This document shows positions 8,717 through 17,958 of a DNA stretch of 64,000 nt, piece by piece. This DNA comes from Rhodocytophaga aerolata (GTDB lineage: Bacteria; Bacteroidota; Bacteroidia; Cytophagales; 172606-1). Below the pieces are notes generated by a model, which had not been told where the DNA came from, did no database searches, and worked only from the letters and a program-made list of their open reading frames with translations. The stretch's first letter is position 1. Each line of letters begins with the position of its first letter. The position numbers were made by a program, and so were the translations under genes. The stretch is taken from assembly GCF_030503435.1 (NCBI RefSeq), contig NZ_JAUKPO010000026.1, forward strand, positions 38,743 to 102,742. The letters are read 5' to 3'.

Positions 8717-10525
8717 ATGATCATGGATTTTAAGCAAGGACTAAAAAGAGGCCCATTTTCTGAAAAACAAGTAACGCAGCTGAGTGAAGCATTGTCTGGA
8801 TTGGATTCCGGAAGTATTCAATGGCTGTGTGGCTATCTTACCGGAGTATCCCAATCCCTTCCGTTAGGTGTAACAACCAATAACGGGAAAGTGGCTGATG
8901 CAGTAACTACTCAGAAATTAACCATTTTGTATGGTACACATACCGGAAATTGTGAAGCGTTAGCCCGTAACCTGGCAAGCAGTGCCAAAGCACAGGGCCT
9001 AGAAGTAGAGATTTCGGATATGGCTTCTTTTAAAACCAGGGACCTGAAGAAAATTACCAACCTTGCTGTGCTAGTGAGTACCCATGGAATTGGCGAACCT
9101 CCTATGCAAGCTGAGGAACTCTACCATTTTCTGCATAGCAAAAAAGCACCGGATCTTTCTCATATTCAGTTCTCTGTACTCTCCCTGGGCGACAGCAGTT
9201 ATGTGGACTTCTGCCAGACCGGGAAAGAATTCGATGCCATCCTGGAGAAATTAGGCGCCCAGCGCATAAGTCCGCGTGTAGATTGTGATGTAGATTATGA
9301 AGAGGATGCAGCCAAATGGCAGGAAGAATTGCTCAAAAGTATGGCTAAGCATTCAAATGCAACACCCGCGGTAGAGATAAAAAACAACGGAGAAACTGCG
9401 GCAAGCCAGCCAAAATATTCCAGAAAGAATCCGTTTGAGGCTACTATTCTTGAAAAGATCAACCTGAATGGCAAAGGATCATCCAAGGAAACGATACATC
9501 TTGAAATGAGCCTGGAAGGTTCCGGATTACAGTATGAACCGGGAGATGCACTCGGAGTATATGGCACCAATTCTCCTTCCTTGATTGAAGGTGTATTAAA
9601 AACAACTAACCTCTCCGATACGCAACTGGTACAAGGTCATAATGGAGAGAAACCACTTTCCCAGGCATTGACCTACGATTATGAACTGAGTCCCCTTTCT
9701 TCGGTTACTTTATCAAAATATGCCCAGCTTACCGGAAGTACCAGGCTGCAAAATATTATGGCGGATAATGAAAAGTTATTGAATTATCTGCACGGACGTG
9801 ATCTGCTGGATCTACTCAAAGAGTTTCCGTATAAATTAAGCGCAACCGATCTGCTGTCTGTTCTGAGAAAAAATAATCCCAGAATGTATTCTATTGCATC
9901 TTCCCAGGCGGCTGTAGAAGAGGAAGTACACCTGCTTGTTTCAGTAGTCCGCTACCAGGCGTATGGTCGGCATAAAGAAGGGCTTTGTTCTGCAACCCTG
10001 GCAGACCGGTTTAGGGTAGATGACAAAGTGAAAGTGTTTGTAGATAAAAACACCCGCTTCAAACTACCCGACGACCCTCAGGCACCCATTATTATGATTG
10101 GTCCTGGCACAGGCGTAGCGCCTTTCCGGGCGTTTATGCAGCACCGGGAGGCTTGCGGACACGAGGGAAACTCATGGCTATTCTTCGGAGACCGCAACTT
10201 TACCACCGATTTTCTGTATCAAACAGAGTGGCAGCAATACCTGAAGGCAGGCATTCTTACCAAAGCAGATGTAGCATTCTCCAGAGATCAGCAGCAGAAA
10301 CAGTATGTGCAGCATAAAATGATGGATAACGGAAAAGAGTTGTATGACTGGCTGGAAAATGGAGCCCACTTTTATATATGCGGCGATGCCAAGCAAATGG
10401 CCAAGGATGTCGACCGTACATTGAAGGCCATCATTCAACAACAGGGCGGAATAACCCTGGAAAAGGCCGAAGAATATGTAAAATATCTGCAACTGTCGAA
10501 CCGCTACCAGACAGATATTTATTAG
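8717..10525 (+). CDS. cysJ: Assimilatory sulfite reductase (NADPH) flavoprotein subunit
   Basis: A 602-residue diflavin reductase. It has an N-terminal FMN-binding flavodoxin domain (about 70-210; LTILYGTHTGNCEALARNLA), a linker, an FAD domain of ferredoxin-reductase type (about 230-440; RMYSIASS for FAD), and an NADPH domain (GPGTGVAPFRAFMQHREA near 461) ending in the expected aromatic tail NRYQTDIY. The length matches CysJ (about 600). It carries electrons from NADPH through FAD and FMN to the CysI hemoprotein for reduction of sulfite to sulfide in the cytoplasm. cysI follows after 49 bp, so the two form an operon. An alternative start is the third codon (ATG at 8723). Confidence 0.95.
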   Translation: MIMDFKQGLKRGPFSEKQVTQLSEALSGLDSGSIQWLCGYLTGVSQSLPLGVTTNNGKVADAVTTQKLTILYGTHTGNCEALARNLASSAKAQGLEVEISDMASFKTRDLKKITNLAVLVSTHGIGEPPMQAEELYHFLHSKKAPDLSHIQFSVLSLGDSSYVDFCQTGKEFDAILEKLGAQRISPRVDCDVDYEEDAAKWQEELLKSMAKHSNATPAVEIKNNGETAASQPKYSRKNPFEATILEKINLNGKGSSKETIHLEMSLEGSGLQYEPGDALGVYGTNSPSLIEGVLKTTNLSDTQLVQGHNGEKPLSQALTYDYELSPLSSVTLSKYAQLTGSTRLQNIMADNEKLLNYLHGRDLLDLLKEFPYKLSATDLLSVLRKNNPRMYSIASSQAAVEEEVHLLVSVVRYQAYGRHKEGLCSATLADRFRVDDKVKVFVDKNTRFKLPDDPQAPIIMIGPGTGVAPFRAFMQHREACGHEGNSWLFFGDRNFTTDFLYQTEWQQYLKAGILTKADVAFSRDQQQKQYVQHKMMDNGKELYDWLENGAHFYICGDAKQMAKDVDRTLKAIIQQQGGITLEKAEEYVKYLQLSNRYQTDIY

Positions 10526-10574
10526 GGCAATCAATCAGATAAGTGTAGTCGTTTACTAAGAAACAATAAGCAGC

Positions 10575-12272
10575 ATGCAAGAGCCACTAACACAGCAGGA
10601 ATTATCTGCGGATGAATATATAAAAGAAAAGAGTGATTTCCTGCGGGGAACCATCCAGGAGAGTCTGAGCAATCCCTTAACCGGCGCTTTGCATCCCGAC
10701 GATGTAAAGCTGATTAAATACCATGGCTCCTACCAGCAACACGACCGCGACCTGGAAAGTGAGCGCAAAAAGCAGAAACTGGAGCCCTTATATCAGTTTA
10801 TGGTACGGGTACGGGTGGCTGGCGGAATTACCACCCCGCAGCAATGGCTAGCCCTGGATGAACTTTCGGATATATATGGAAATGGAACCATGAAACTTAC
10901 AACCAGGCAATCGTTCCAGTTTCATGGGATTTTAAAACGCCACCTCAAACCTACCATTAAGGCAGTAAACGAAACCTTATTAAGCACCATTGCTACCTGC
11001 GGAGATGTGAACCGGAATGTGATGTGTACCCCGAATCCTTACCAGTCTCCCATACATGAAGAGGTGTATAATATAGCGGTTGAACTAAGTGAGTATTTCA
11101 TACCGAAAACCACCGCTTACCATGAAATCTGGCTGGATCAGGAAAAAGTAGCGGGCACGCCCGATGAAGAACCTATTTATGGGGAAACCTATCTGCCCCG
11201 CAAGTTTAAAATTGCCATAGCCATTCCACCCAGAAATGATATTGATGTGTTTGCCAATGATCTGGGCTTAATTGCGATTGAAGAAAACGGCGAACTGAAA
11301 GGCTTTAATATTTGCGTGGGTGGCGGATTAGGCAGTACTTTTGGAGAAATAGAAACCTATCCAAGGCTCGCTGACATTATTGGGTTTGTACCCAAAGAGA
11401 AAGTGATAGAAGCTTCAGAAAAGGTAATTACCATTCAGAGGGATTACGGCAACCGTGCCAACCGGAGAAATTCCAGGCTCAAATACACCATCGATAAAAG
11501 AGGGCTGGAATGGTTTGTCCGGGAAATGAATGCCCGCTTAGGCTGGGAATTGGAAAAACCCAGACCCTATCAGTTCCAAACTAACGGCGACCAGTATGGC
11601 TGGCTGAAGGGGAGCAATGGCAAATGGTTTTATACCCTGTTTGTAGAAAATGGCCGGGTGAAAGATGAAAAAGGATATGAGCTGAAAAAAGCGCTGAGAG
11701 AGGTAGCCCTTATGCTGAAAGGAGACATGCGCCTTACCGGAAACCAGAACTTAATTATCGGCAATGTAGCAGAAGATGATAAAAGCGTAATTGAGAGTAT
11801 TTTAATCAAGTATGGCGTACGCAATCACCCCAAATTAACCGGACTCCGGCGGAGTTCTATGGCCTGCGTTGCCCTCAATACCTGTGGCCTTGCTTTTGCT
11901 GAAGCCGAACGATATCTGCCTTCCCTCATCGATAAACTGGAGGTTGTCATAAGAAATAATGGTCTGGAAGCCCATGAAATTAACATCCGCATGACCGGAT
12001 GCCCGAATGGCTGCGCCCGCTCTTCGCTGGGAGAAATTGGCTTCATTGGCCGGGCTGTAGGAAGATATAATTTGTACTTAGGTGCCAGCCACAATGGCGA
12101 CCGGCTAAACTCCTTGTATAAAGAGATGCTTTCGGAAGAAGCCATTATTGAGGCCCTCGAACCTATTATTGCCGCTTATGCCCAGGAAAGACAAGAACAC
12201 GAGCATTTTGGTGATTTTGTTATCCGGAAAAAAATTGTTGAAGCTACAGATAGGCCTATTACAATCCGGTAG
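10575..12272 (+). CDS. cysI: Assimilatory sulfite reductase hemoprotein subunit
   Basis: A 565-residue siroheme/4Fe-4S enzyme. Two nitrite/sulfite reductase half-domains are recognisable, with [12 protein letters not shown] and [14 protein letters not shown] in the first half. The four cluster cysteines are visible as C431-x5-C437 (CVALNTC) and C476-x3-C480 (CPNGC), with the following [13 protein letters not shown]. It catalyses the six-electron reduction of sulfite to sulfide using electrons from CysJ. Length and motifs match bacterial CysI. It is the second gene of the cysJI operon. Sulfate activation genes (cysD, cysN, cysH) are not in the window. Confidence 0.95.
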   Translation: MQEPLTQQELSADEYIKEKSDFLRGTIQESLSNPLTGALHPDDVKLIKYHGSYQQHDRDLESERKKQKLEPLYQFMVRVRVAGGITTPQQWLALDELSDIYGNGTMKLTTRQSFQFHGILKRHLKPTIKAVNETLLSTIATCGDVNRNVMCTPNPYQSPIHEEVYNIAVELSEYFIPKTTAYHEIWLDQEKVAGTPDEEPIYGETYLPRKFKIAIAIPPRNDIDVFANDLGLIAIEENGELKGFNICVGGGLGSTFGEIETYPRLADIIGFVPKEKVIEASEKVITIQRDYGNRANRRNSRLKYTIDKRGLEWFVREMNARLGWELEKPRPYQFQTNGDQYGWLKGSNGKWFYTLFVENGRVKDEKGYELKKALREVALMLKGDMRLTGNQNLIIGNVAEDDKSVIESILIKYGVRNHPKLTGLRRSSMACVALNTCGLAFAEAERYLPSLIDKLEVVIRNNGLEAHEINIRMTGCPNGCARSSLGEIGFIGRAVGRYNLYLGASHNGDRLNSLYKEMLSEEAIIEALEPIIAAYAQERQEHEHFGDFVIRKKIVEATDRPITIR

Positions 12273-12385
12273 TAATAATAGTACCAGCTATGACCTTGAC
12301 CTGTCACATTGCCGACGCCTAATCTACAGCAAATTTTACGCTGAAAGTTGCGTTCGCGCCTGAAACTTACGATAGCAGAACTACT

Positions 12386-13042
12386 ATGACAGACTCCCGG
12401 ATTATTCAAACAGCCATTGAAAAAATTGAGCATAGACGGTTAGGGTCAACCCAGCAACTGCTGGATATTCATGATGTTGTCTATGAGAAAAATCAGCCTA
12501 AGGTGCTGCGAGTAGACAAAGATAGTTTCGATGGGTCAGCTATTGTTTATTTTCCCATCTTAAATGAAAAGTTCTTTCTGGCGGTTTACCTTGATACTAA
12601 ACCCGGTATTAGAGTTCGAGACGTTAGTACAGAGGCGTATCATACGGTTTTCTTTAGTGCAATATCAAACACATTAACTTTTGAGCAGCTTTCTTCCTTA
12701 ACAAAACTTATACCCAGTAAAGGATGGAGCAAAGGCGATGTGGCAAATTCTGGTAAATCAGTTCATAGGAATAGTGGTTTTCATTTTGAGCCTAACCCAG
12801 AACCAGATGCCTTCGAAGATAAACTGAATAAGCTACTGGATGCATTAGAACAAGACAAGAAAGGGGTGCTAGCTTTAGCCAACCAGGCTGATATCCTTAT
12901 TCAGGTTGGGTCTGTTTTCCATAATGGCAACACTATGCTTGGCGGACATTATCTTACCAAAGAAAATGTAAAGCGAATGGCCGCCCTAGCACTCAGCATT
13001 GATTTTGACCTGTATGCAGAAGGAAATTTTTTTAAAAATTAA
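12386..13042 (+). CDS. DUF4279 domain-containing protein
   Basis: A 218-residue cytoplasmic protein without signal peptide or membrane helix. The second half matches the DUF4279 pattern as I know it: an opening GWSKGDV motif near residue 114, then acidic stretches (FEPNPEPDAFEDKLNKLLDA) and the final strand region LIQVGSVFHNGNTMLGGHYL. DUF4279 proteins are small, widespread and of unknown function, often found in immunity-like or accessory clusters. It starts 113 bp after cysI but its unrelated content suggests an independent unit. A 9-bp inverted repeat begins exactly at its stop codon. Confidence 0.65.
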   Translation: MTDSRIIQTAIEKIEHRRLGSTQQLLDIHDVVYEKNQPKVLRVDKDSFDGSAIVYFPILNEKFFLAVYLDTKPGIRVRDVSTEAYHTVFFSAISNTLTFEQLSSLTKLIPSKGWSKGDVANSGKSVHRNSGFHFEPNPEPDAFEDKLNKLLDALEQDKKGVLALANQADILIQVGSVFHNGNTMLGGHYLTKENVKRMAALALSIDFDLYAEGNFFKN

Positions 13043-13097
13043 CGCTACTTCTGCTACCTTCGTTCATCCACTACCATGCCGCAAACTCGTAGCGTTA
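13040..13097. repeat. Inverted repeat beginning at the DUF4279 stop codon
   Basis: TAACGCTAC (13040-13048) pairs perfectly with GTAGCGTTA (13089-13097) across a 40-base loop. The left arm starts with the stop codon of the DUF4279 gene and the right arm continues as GTTAGAT. It could act as a terminator stem, although no T-run follows. The position and the GTTAGAT end recall integron attC sites, but the L boxes and canonical left end are missing. Confidence 0.4.
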
Positions 13098-13246
13098 GAT
13101 CGTGGGGCCAAGGTTAAACGGCTGCACTCGATCTGTTGTTCGTCAATCTGACAACCAATCGATTGCTCAGTGTTTTACGAAAAGCCATGTTACCTACGTA
13201 CCGGTAGTTATTCATACACTTGTTAAAGGATGGGCTTGCAAAAAAC

Positions 13247-13771
13247 ATGAAAGAACAATCAAAAGTCGATCAGGTAACTCACAGGTTAACCACTGGTTTA
13301 TTTATAATTTATTTGATTGCCTTGTACTGGATTTTGCTATTAAAGTTCGGAGTGCGTTTTTCTTATATGGGCAACAGAACAGCAAACTTAATTCCGTTCA
13401 GTCAACAAGTATTCTTAACGAGTGAAAACATTTTGAACGTAATAATTTTTGTACCACTCGGCATCTATGCAGGAATATTATTTGAAAGATGGCTTTTTGG
13501 TAAAAAACTCCTCTTTTTCTTCTTACTTAGTTTACTGGTTGAAGCACTTCAATATATTCTGCGTATCGGTGTTTTCGATGTAACAGATTTAGTTACCAAT
13601 ACGGTAGGCGCTGTAATTGGATTAATCATAGTTAAAGGGCTGGACAAAGCATTCAATGATAGAGCCAAATCTCAAAAGTTCATCAACTTAATTGCTGCAA
13701 CAGGAACATTCGTACTGATTTTATTATTCGTATTACTAAAAATGGAGCTGCTGCCAATAAAGTATCAGTAA
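13247..13771 (+). CDS. VanZ-like membrane protein
   Basis: The ATG at 13247 gives 174 residues (MKEQSKVDQVTHRL...); earlier codons would need a TTG start. Five hydrophobic segments are visible (about 15-35, 55-78, 84-103, 117-135, 147-165). The core ANLIPF, then LNVIIFVPLGIYAGIL, then EALQYILRIGVFDVTDLVTN with NTVGAVIG is the VanZ family signature (NLxPF, N-x-x-x-F-x-P-x-G, E-x-x-Q, D-x-x-D-x-x-x-N-x-x-G). VanZ was named for low-level teicoplanin resistance, but most homologues are of unknown role. It is preceded by about 200 bp without genes and followed by a probable gene fragment. Confidence 0.85.
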   Translation: MKEQSKVDQVTHRLTTGLFIIYLIALYWILLLKFGVRFSYMGNRTANLIPFSQQVFLTSENILNVIIFVPLGIYAGILFERWLFGKKLLFFFLLSLLVEALQYILRIGVFDVTDLVTNTVGAVIGLIIVKGLDKAFNDRAKSQKFINLIAATGTFVLILLFVLLKMELLPIKYQ

Positions 13772-14118
13772 TAAAGTTCATGGATCACAACTGGTATATT
13801 TTGGAACAAAGCCAGAAGGTCAACTGATCTGCTCACCAAATGTACAAAGCCGAAGGCTCGGTAAGTTTGCTTTTGTGCTTAGTGAAGAAACAGAAGTTTC
13901 AAGTAGGGTACAATGGCAGCTAATTTTTAGGGCTTGTCTTCTAAAGATAAATATTTATACCATGTACCCTTTATTCTACAGTAATAAGTAAGCGATACAA
14001 CATTTATTTTACTTCCTCTGTACTAAATTTAGTAGAGCCTTTAGAAGTCTGTCAATACATTTGCTCAGTTTTGCTTACTTTTTTGTAGATTTCTTGCTAC
14101 GTCAACCCACTTGCCTTT
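13772..14118 (+). other. Intergenic region with a possible gene fragment (stop at 13991)
   Basis: One frame stays open from before 13772 to a stop at 13989-13991 and encodes protein-like sequence such as QLVYFGTKPEGQLICSPN and GKFAFVLSEETEVSS, without a usable start codon. It looks like the 3' end of a decayed gene, but I do not recognise the family. The rest, to the GH16 start, is AT-rich and holds no recognised element. Confidence 0.25.
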
Positions 14119-15010
14119 ATGAAACACCTACAAATAACAGTCCTTTTATGGTTCATCACTTTTGTTGCCATTGCCCAAACCAACACGTATCATCAGTCCT
14201 TTGTCGAGGATTTTACCCGTTCTACCTCCCGCTACTTTGAATACGGATCTACTGGAAACAAAACCCCTTTTAAATACAGGATGGGTACGAATTCTGTGAC
14301 ACTAGTAGGCTCCAAAGTTCTTTCCTTTAAGATAGATCCAGCTGATAGTGCCGGTGCAGGGCGTGGACCCGAAATTATTTCAAAAGAATTTACCCATTTT
14401 GGTAGCTATGCGGCACGCCTCAAAGTTCCGGCTGCCAAAAGTATCCAGCCAAATGTTGGAGCCGTGGTAGGTTATTTTACTTACCATGTAGATAGTATTC
14501 CTGGCCTCAGTGAGATTGATTTTGAATGGCTTCTTGCCGACCCTAGCATCATTTATATAGGCACCTGGACTGGTCATAACGGAAAGCTTCAACGAATAGG
14601 AAGAACCATCAATCTGGCCAAAGGTGTAATCTATGATACTCACTACCGGGAGGATCATAAGGGTGTAAGAACCCCGTTAACCGGTAGGCAAAATCAGCCG
14701 GAGACCATTGCGGCTATTGAAGGCTACGACGCTTCTTCCCAGTTTTATACTTATGGCTTTGATTGGTATCCCGACAGAATCCGCTGGTGGATGCTTCATC
14801 CCACGACAGGTGAAACAATTGTGTTGTGGGAGTACCAGGGATCTACTAGAGGTATTCCGCAACACCGCACACGTTACCGGATGAATTTTTTGGCATACCA
14901 AGGACTGGTCAGTAGAAACCAATGCTCTTTCCCTTGAAAAACCGCTACAGCCCTATGAGTTAGAGGTGGATTGGATGTCTTATGTACCGATGAAAAGTGG
15001 CTCAAAATAA
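14119..15010 (+). pseudogene. GH16 family glycoside hydrolase, single-base frameshift
   Basis: A secreted protein with signal peptide (MKHLQITVLLWFITFVAIAQ) and a GH16 beta-jellyroll fold. The catalytic motif is E132-I-D-F-E136 (SEIDFEW), matching E-[ILV]-D-x-E with E132 as nucleophile and E136 as acid/base; YTYGFDWYPDRIRWW follows as in laminarinase/agarase-type GH16. The frame breaks at a run of six T (14886-14891). With five T the frame would continue as MNFWHTKDWS, then EVDWMSYVPMKSGSK to a stop at 15010, giving a complete C-terminal strand and about 297 residues. As sequenced, it stops early at 14937. This may be a recent mutation, polymerase slippage or a sequencing error. Confidence 0.8.
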
Positions 15011-15290
15011 ATCTTCCCCGAATTGCACAGGAAAGTTGCCTAAAAAAGTTATTTTAAAAAGAGAAGTTTACAACAGAGGTGGTGTGAAAACACGCACCAC
15101 AATGAATTAGTATATGCCGTACAGCTCATGGCAACTTCCATAGCTACACCCGAAAAATGGAAAAATGTTGAAACAGAAACTAGGAACCAATATCAGAAAA
15201 ATGAGTGGGTGCAAAAATAGTATTAGATGGGTAATCCTTTTTGCCTCTGAAGCGGATATCGGCAACCTTCAGCTGGGATAAGTTAATAGA
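15011..15290 (+). other. Intergenic region with a short C-terminal-like fragment
   Basis: One frame ending at a stop at 15218-15220 encodes HHNELVYAVQLMATSIA and then ATPEKWKNVETETRNQYQKN, which looks like coding sequence but has no proper start. It may be the remnant of a small gene. No family is recognised. Confidence 0.2.
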
Positions 15291-16220
15291 TTAGGATTTA
15301 AGTAAAAATAGCTCATAGCGTTGTTCCCGTACAGGTTTACCAAATGCTGTCGATTCTTTTTCTTCTGTCAGCTCAAATCCATAAGAGCGGTATAAATTTG
15401 CAGCTGCTTGCTGCTCATGGGTGGTTAACAAGTAGCAGGATTGATAGTTGCATTGATGAAGAAACTCCATAAATAAATCCATCATTCTTTTCCCTAATCC
15501 TTGTCCCCGGTACTCGGGCAACATAAGAAAATACCGAAGCTGGGCTGCTTTTCCGCGGTTCATTAATGCCAGACTGGCTACCGTTTTTCCCTCATCTTCT
15601 GCCAGCCAGATGCGGTTAGTGGCAGGATCATACTGTTTATAAAATTCATACACACTCTCTATCACATAGGCTTCAAAGTCGATACCGTACTTGTATTCTT
15701 TTTGATAGAGTAAGCCATGCAAATAAATAAGATAGCCTAAATCGGCAGATTGTAGCTGTGTGCGAATGGTGAGCTGTCGCCTAGTAGTAGTGGCATCGGC
15801 TAACAAGGAGTTGATGGTTTGCATACCTTCCAGTAGTTTCTGTTTTTGTGGGAAAGACAGGTTGCTGGTCAGTGCGTCAATTTGCCCATTGGATTTTGCC
15901 GTAAGTTGTTCAAAAACCTTTTTTCCCAGGTCGGTTAAATGAATGCATGCACTTCTGGCGTCCTCTACTGACTTTTGTTTTGTAAGTAGTTGCGCTTTTT
16001 CCAGGATTTTTAAGTTGCGGCTTACATAACCTGCATCCATATGCAGGCTGTTACATAAATGCGTGGATGTGCTTGCTGTGGTATGAGCCAGTTCGTACAA
16101 AATCCTGACTTGTGCGAGCGAATACTCACTGTTGAGGATAGATTGATTAAGTAACCCCAGCTGGAGGGTATAAAACCGGTTAAACTCCCTCACAGACTCT
16201 ATAAACTGAGTTTGCTGCAT
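15291..16220 (-). CDS. MarR-type regulator fused to a GNAT acetyltransferase
   Basis: The ATG at 16220 gives 309 residues (MQQTQFIESVREFNRFYT); the longer frame to 16274 needs a TTG start and would run through the operators. Residues 1-145 form a MarR winged HTH (SLAQVRILYELAHT, LHMDAGYVSRNLKILEKAQL, with the wing KSVEDARS). Residues 160-309 form a GNAT domain with the acetyl-CoA loop RGQGLGKRMMD and a C-terminal AANLYRSYGFE. This fusion is a known bacterial architecture; the acetyl acceptor is unknown. Two identical 13-bp palindromes lie 20-54 bp upstream, which suggests autoregulation. Confidence 0.9.
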   Translation of the reverse strand: MQQTQFIESVREFNRFYTLQLGLLNQSILNSEYSLAQVRILYELAHTTASTSTHLCNSLHMDAGYVSRNLKILEKAQLLTKQKSVEDARSACIHLTDLGKKVFEQLTAKSNGQIDALTSNLSFPQKQKLLEGMQTINSLLADATTTRRQLTIRTQLQSADLGYLIYLHGLLYQKEYKYGIDFEAYVIESVYEFYKQYDPATNRIWLAEDEGKTVASLALMNRGKAAQLRYFLMLPEYRGQGLGKRMMDLFMEFLHQCNYQSCYLLTTHEQQAAANLYRSYGFELTEEKESTAFGKPVREQRYELFLLKS

Positions 16221-16239
16221 GCCTGTAATAACTAATTGA

Positions 16240-16274
16240 TTGACAAAGTCAATTAAAATATTTGACAAAGTCAA
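16240..16274. promoter_or_regulatory. Tandem MarR-type operators
   Basis: TTGACAAAGTCAA occurs at 16240-16252 and again, identical, at 16262-16274. Each is a palindrome with 5-bp arms (TTGAC/GTCAA). Their centres are 22 bp apart, two helical turns. This fits MarR dimers bound on the same DNA face upstream of the MarR-GNAT gene. The reverse-complement core reappears at 63599-63611. Confidence 0.7.
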
Positions 16275-16766
16275 GCAAGTAGTAAGATAAAATGTAGGAA
16301 TGCCAAAAGTATGTGTGGCATCATATTTTCTAGCCTCACTGTTTTTGCAATAATTATTGAATGTTGGTCCTAAGCTGGTTAGATTAGCTTATTTGGCCAA
16401 TAAAAATCATTATCTTGCCTAGCTTTTCACTTGAGTGGTGCTACAGCTCACAGCCATTTATTTACAGAATGCACGGAATAGTCAGAAGTATCTAATTTAT
16501 ATAAGTTTGTTATAGTTAATTGGAGCAATAACTGGCAGGGGAGGGGATTAATTTTCAAGGGATACTCATATTTGCATAAAGTTTGATGAGTGTTATCGTT
16601 TTTCCTACCCTAAAGCACTAAAAAGGACAATTAATATTAGTCCTCGGACTTATGTCTGAACTAAAATATAATCTGTTGGCTGCACTTGCCGGAATACCAA
16701 GTATATAGTCCGTGGGTTTAATAAAATTAATACAAAGCGTTGTAATGCTGAATAAAATAGTTTTTT
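16275..16766. other. Gene-poor stretch between MarR-GNAT and globin
   Basis: Apart from the MarR operators at its edge, I see no gene. A weak inverted repeat AGGAC-N11-GTCCT lies near 16623-16643. Composition is AT-rich, and no promoter of TAnnTTTG type was recognised. Confidence 0.35.
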
Positions 16767-17264
16767 TTACTTCTCAGCCTGGTAAGGGCCTTTGGTTTCT
16801 CCCCATCCCCACGCCGGCATGGGCTCACTTTCACCTACCGGATTGGTGGTGGTGTGCGAATTGATCACAGCTATTCGGCTACCCCACTCCAAGTAAGCCA
16901 CAAAAGCAGAACGGAACTCCGCATCATCTGCTAGTCCTATTTCATCAGCCGTTTCTATTAACAGGTGTATCCAACGTTTTCGTTGCTTTTCATCTAAGTT
17001 TTTGCCTATGTGATGAGCCACCATCCGGGAATGGCTGCCCTTCGCCTGTTCTGTATAGAGTGCAGGCCCTCCAAAAACCTGTGCAATAAAAAAGGCTACA
17101 TGTTTAGCATGCTCACTAGACATATGCTCGAAAACCGGACTGAGTAATTCATCGGCGTTTACTTTTTGGTAGAAGAGGCTAGTAAGCTTCTCAAAGACTT
17201 CTTTGCCTCCTGCCCACTGATACAAAGTAGGGATAGGATTGGGTGTATTGGGTATCGTTTCCAT
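16767..17264 (-). CDS. Truncated hemoglobin (group II type)
   Basis: A 165-residue cytoplasmic globin. It shows the 2-over-2 globin elements LYQWAGGKEVFEKLTSLFYQ (helix B/C region) and GGPALYTEQAKGSHSRMVAH, where H84 is the likely proximal heme ligand. The C-terminal extension (about 140-165, ending WGWGETKGPYQAEK) is common in Bacteroidota group II globins. Such globins bind O2 or NO and may detoxify NO or peroxide. The gene is divergent from an HxlR regulator, with a palindrome between them, so redox- or electrophile-controlled expression is likely. Confidence 0.85.
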   Translation of the reverse strand: METIPNTPNPIPTLYQWAGGKEVFEKLTSLFYQKVNADELLSPVFEHMSSEHAKHVAFFIAQVFGGPALYTEQAKGSHSRMVAHHIGKNLDEKQRKRWIHLLIETADEIGLADDAEFRSAFVAYLEWGSRIAVINSHTTTNPVGESEPMPAWGWGETKGPYQAEK

Positions 17265-17303
17265 AGTATCTAAGCTAAATGAATAAAAGCAGAAAAGGAA
17301 GTA

Positions 17304-17319
17304 CTGACAGATTTGTCAG
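17304..17319. promoter_or_regulatory. Palindrome between globin and HxlR genes
   Basis: CTGACA-GATT-TGTCAG is a perfect 6-bp inverted repeat between the divergent globin and HxlR genes. It is the best candidate operator for the HxlR protein and overlaps the TTG that a longer HxlR reading would use as start. Confidence 0.5.
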
Positions 17320-17372
17320 CTATAGATGGTTTGGTTAGTTTTACTGTTTATCAAGCCATTAAATTTAAGCTT

Positions 17373-17753
17373 GTGCAAAAAAAAGATAAAACATACTATA
17401 TTATCATCGGAGAAAAAACCTATTACTGTCCGGTAGAAGTGGCCATGGATGTAGTCGGAGGTAAATGGAAAGGCGTAGTTATCTGGTATTTGCAAGAGCA
17501 GACCTTGCGATTCAGTGAGCTGAAGAAATGTATAATCACTATTTCTGAGAAGGCACTTATCCGGGAACTTCGGGAATTAGAACAAGCAGGCATTGTTACC
17601 AGAACTGTTTATGCACAGGTGCCGCCAAGGGTGGAATACAGCTTGTCTGAGTTTGGTAGAGGTATCTCTTCACTAATAAGCGAAATCAGTAAGTTTGGAG
17701 AGGTCTATGCCCAAAGGTTTGGCCAGGTAGTTGAGCAGCTTCCACAGAAGTAA
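17373..17753 (+). CDS. HxlR-family transcriptional regulator
   Basis: The winged-HTH core is clear: YYCPVEVAMDVVGGKWKGVV, LRFSELKKCIITISEKALIR and LRELEQAGIVTRTVY, then PPRVEYSLSEFGR. The conserved Cys of the CPV motif is the redox sensor in relatives such as HypR and YodB. The start is uncertain. A GTG at 17373 gives 126 residues, normal for the family, and leaves the palindrome at 17304 outside the gene; a TTG at 17313 would give 146 residues. It probably controls the divergent globin gene and itself. Confidence 0.82.
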   Translation: MQKKDKTYYIIIGEKTYYCPVEVAMDVVGGKWKGVVIWYLQEQTLRFSELKKCIITISEKALIRELRELEQAGIVTRTVYAQVPPRVEYSLSEFGRGISSLISEISKFGEVYAQRFGQVVEQLPQK

Positions 17754-17958
17754 ACAAGCTGGCTTGCTGCAAACAACCCAGTAATTTGATAGGGTAGGTA
17801 TTCGAGCATCTCCTTTACGTGACCTACAGTTTTTATTTTGTTTTTCATTTACTAAGACGAGATAGTCCGTTGCCTAAACCGCATTCCATACCTAGAATTA
17901 GTAAAATGCCCCAAAAAGGCTTGTAAGTATTTTACTTTCAAACCTACCCTTTTTTCGA

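Noticed and set aside
13102..13425. 107-codon plus-strand ORF overlapping the VanZ gene
   Set aside because: The VanZ frame has clear family motifs and membrane helices; this is its shadow.
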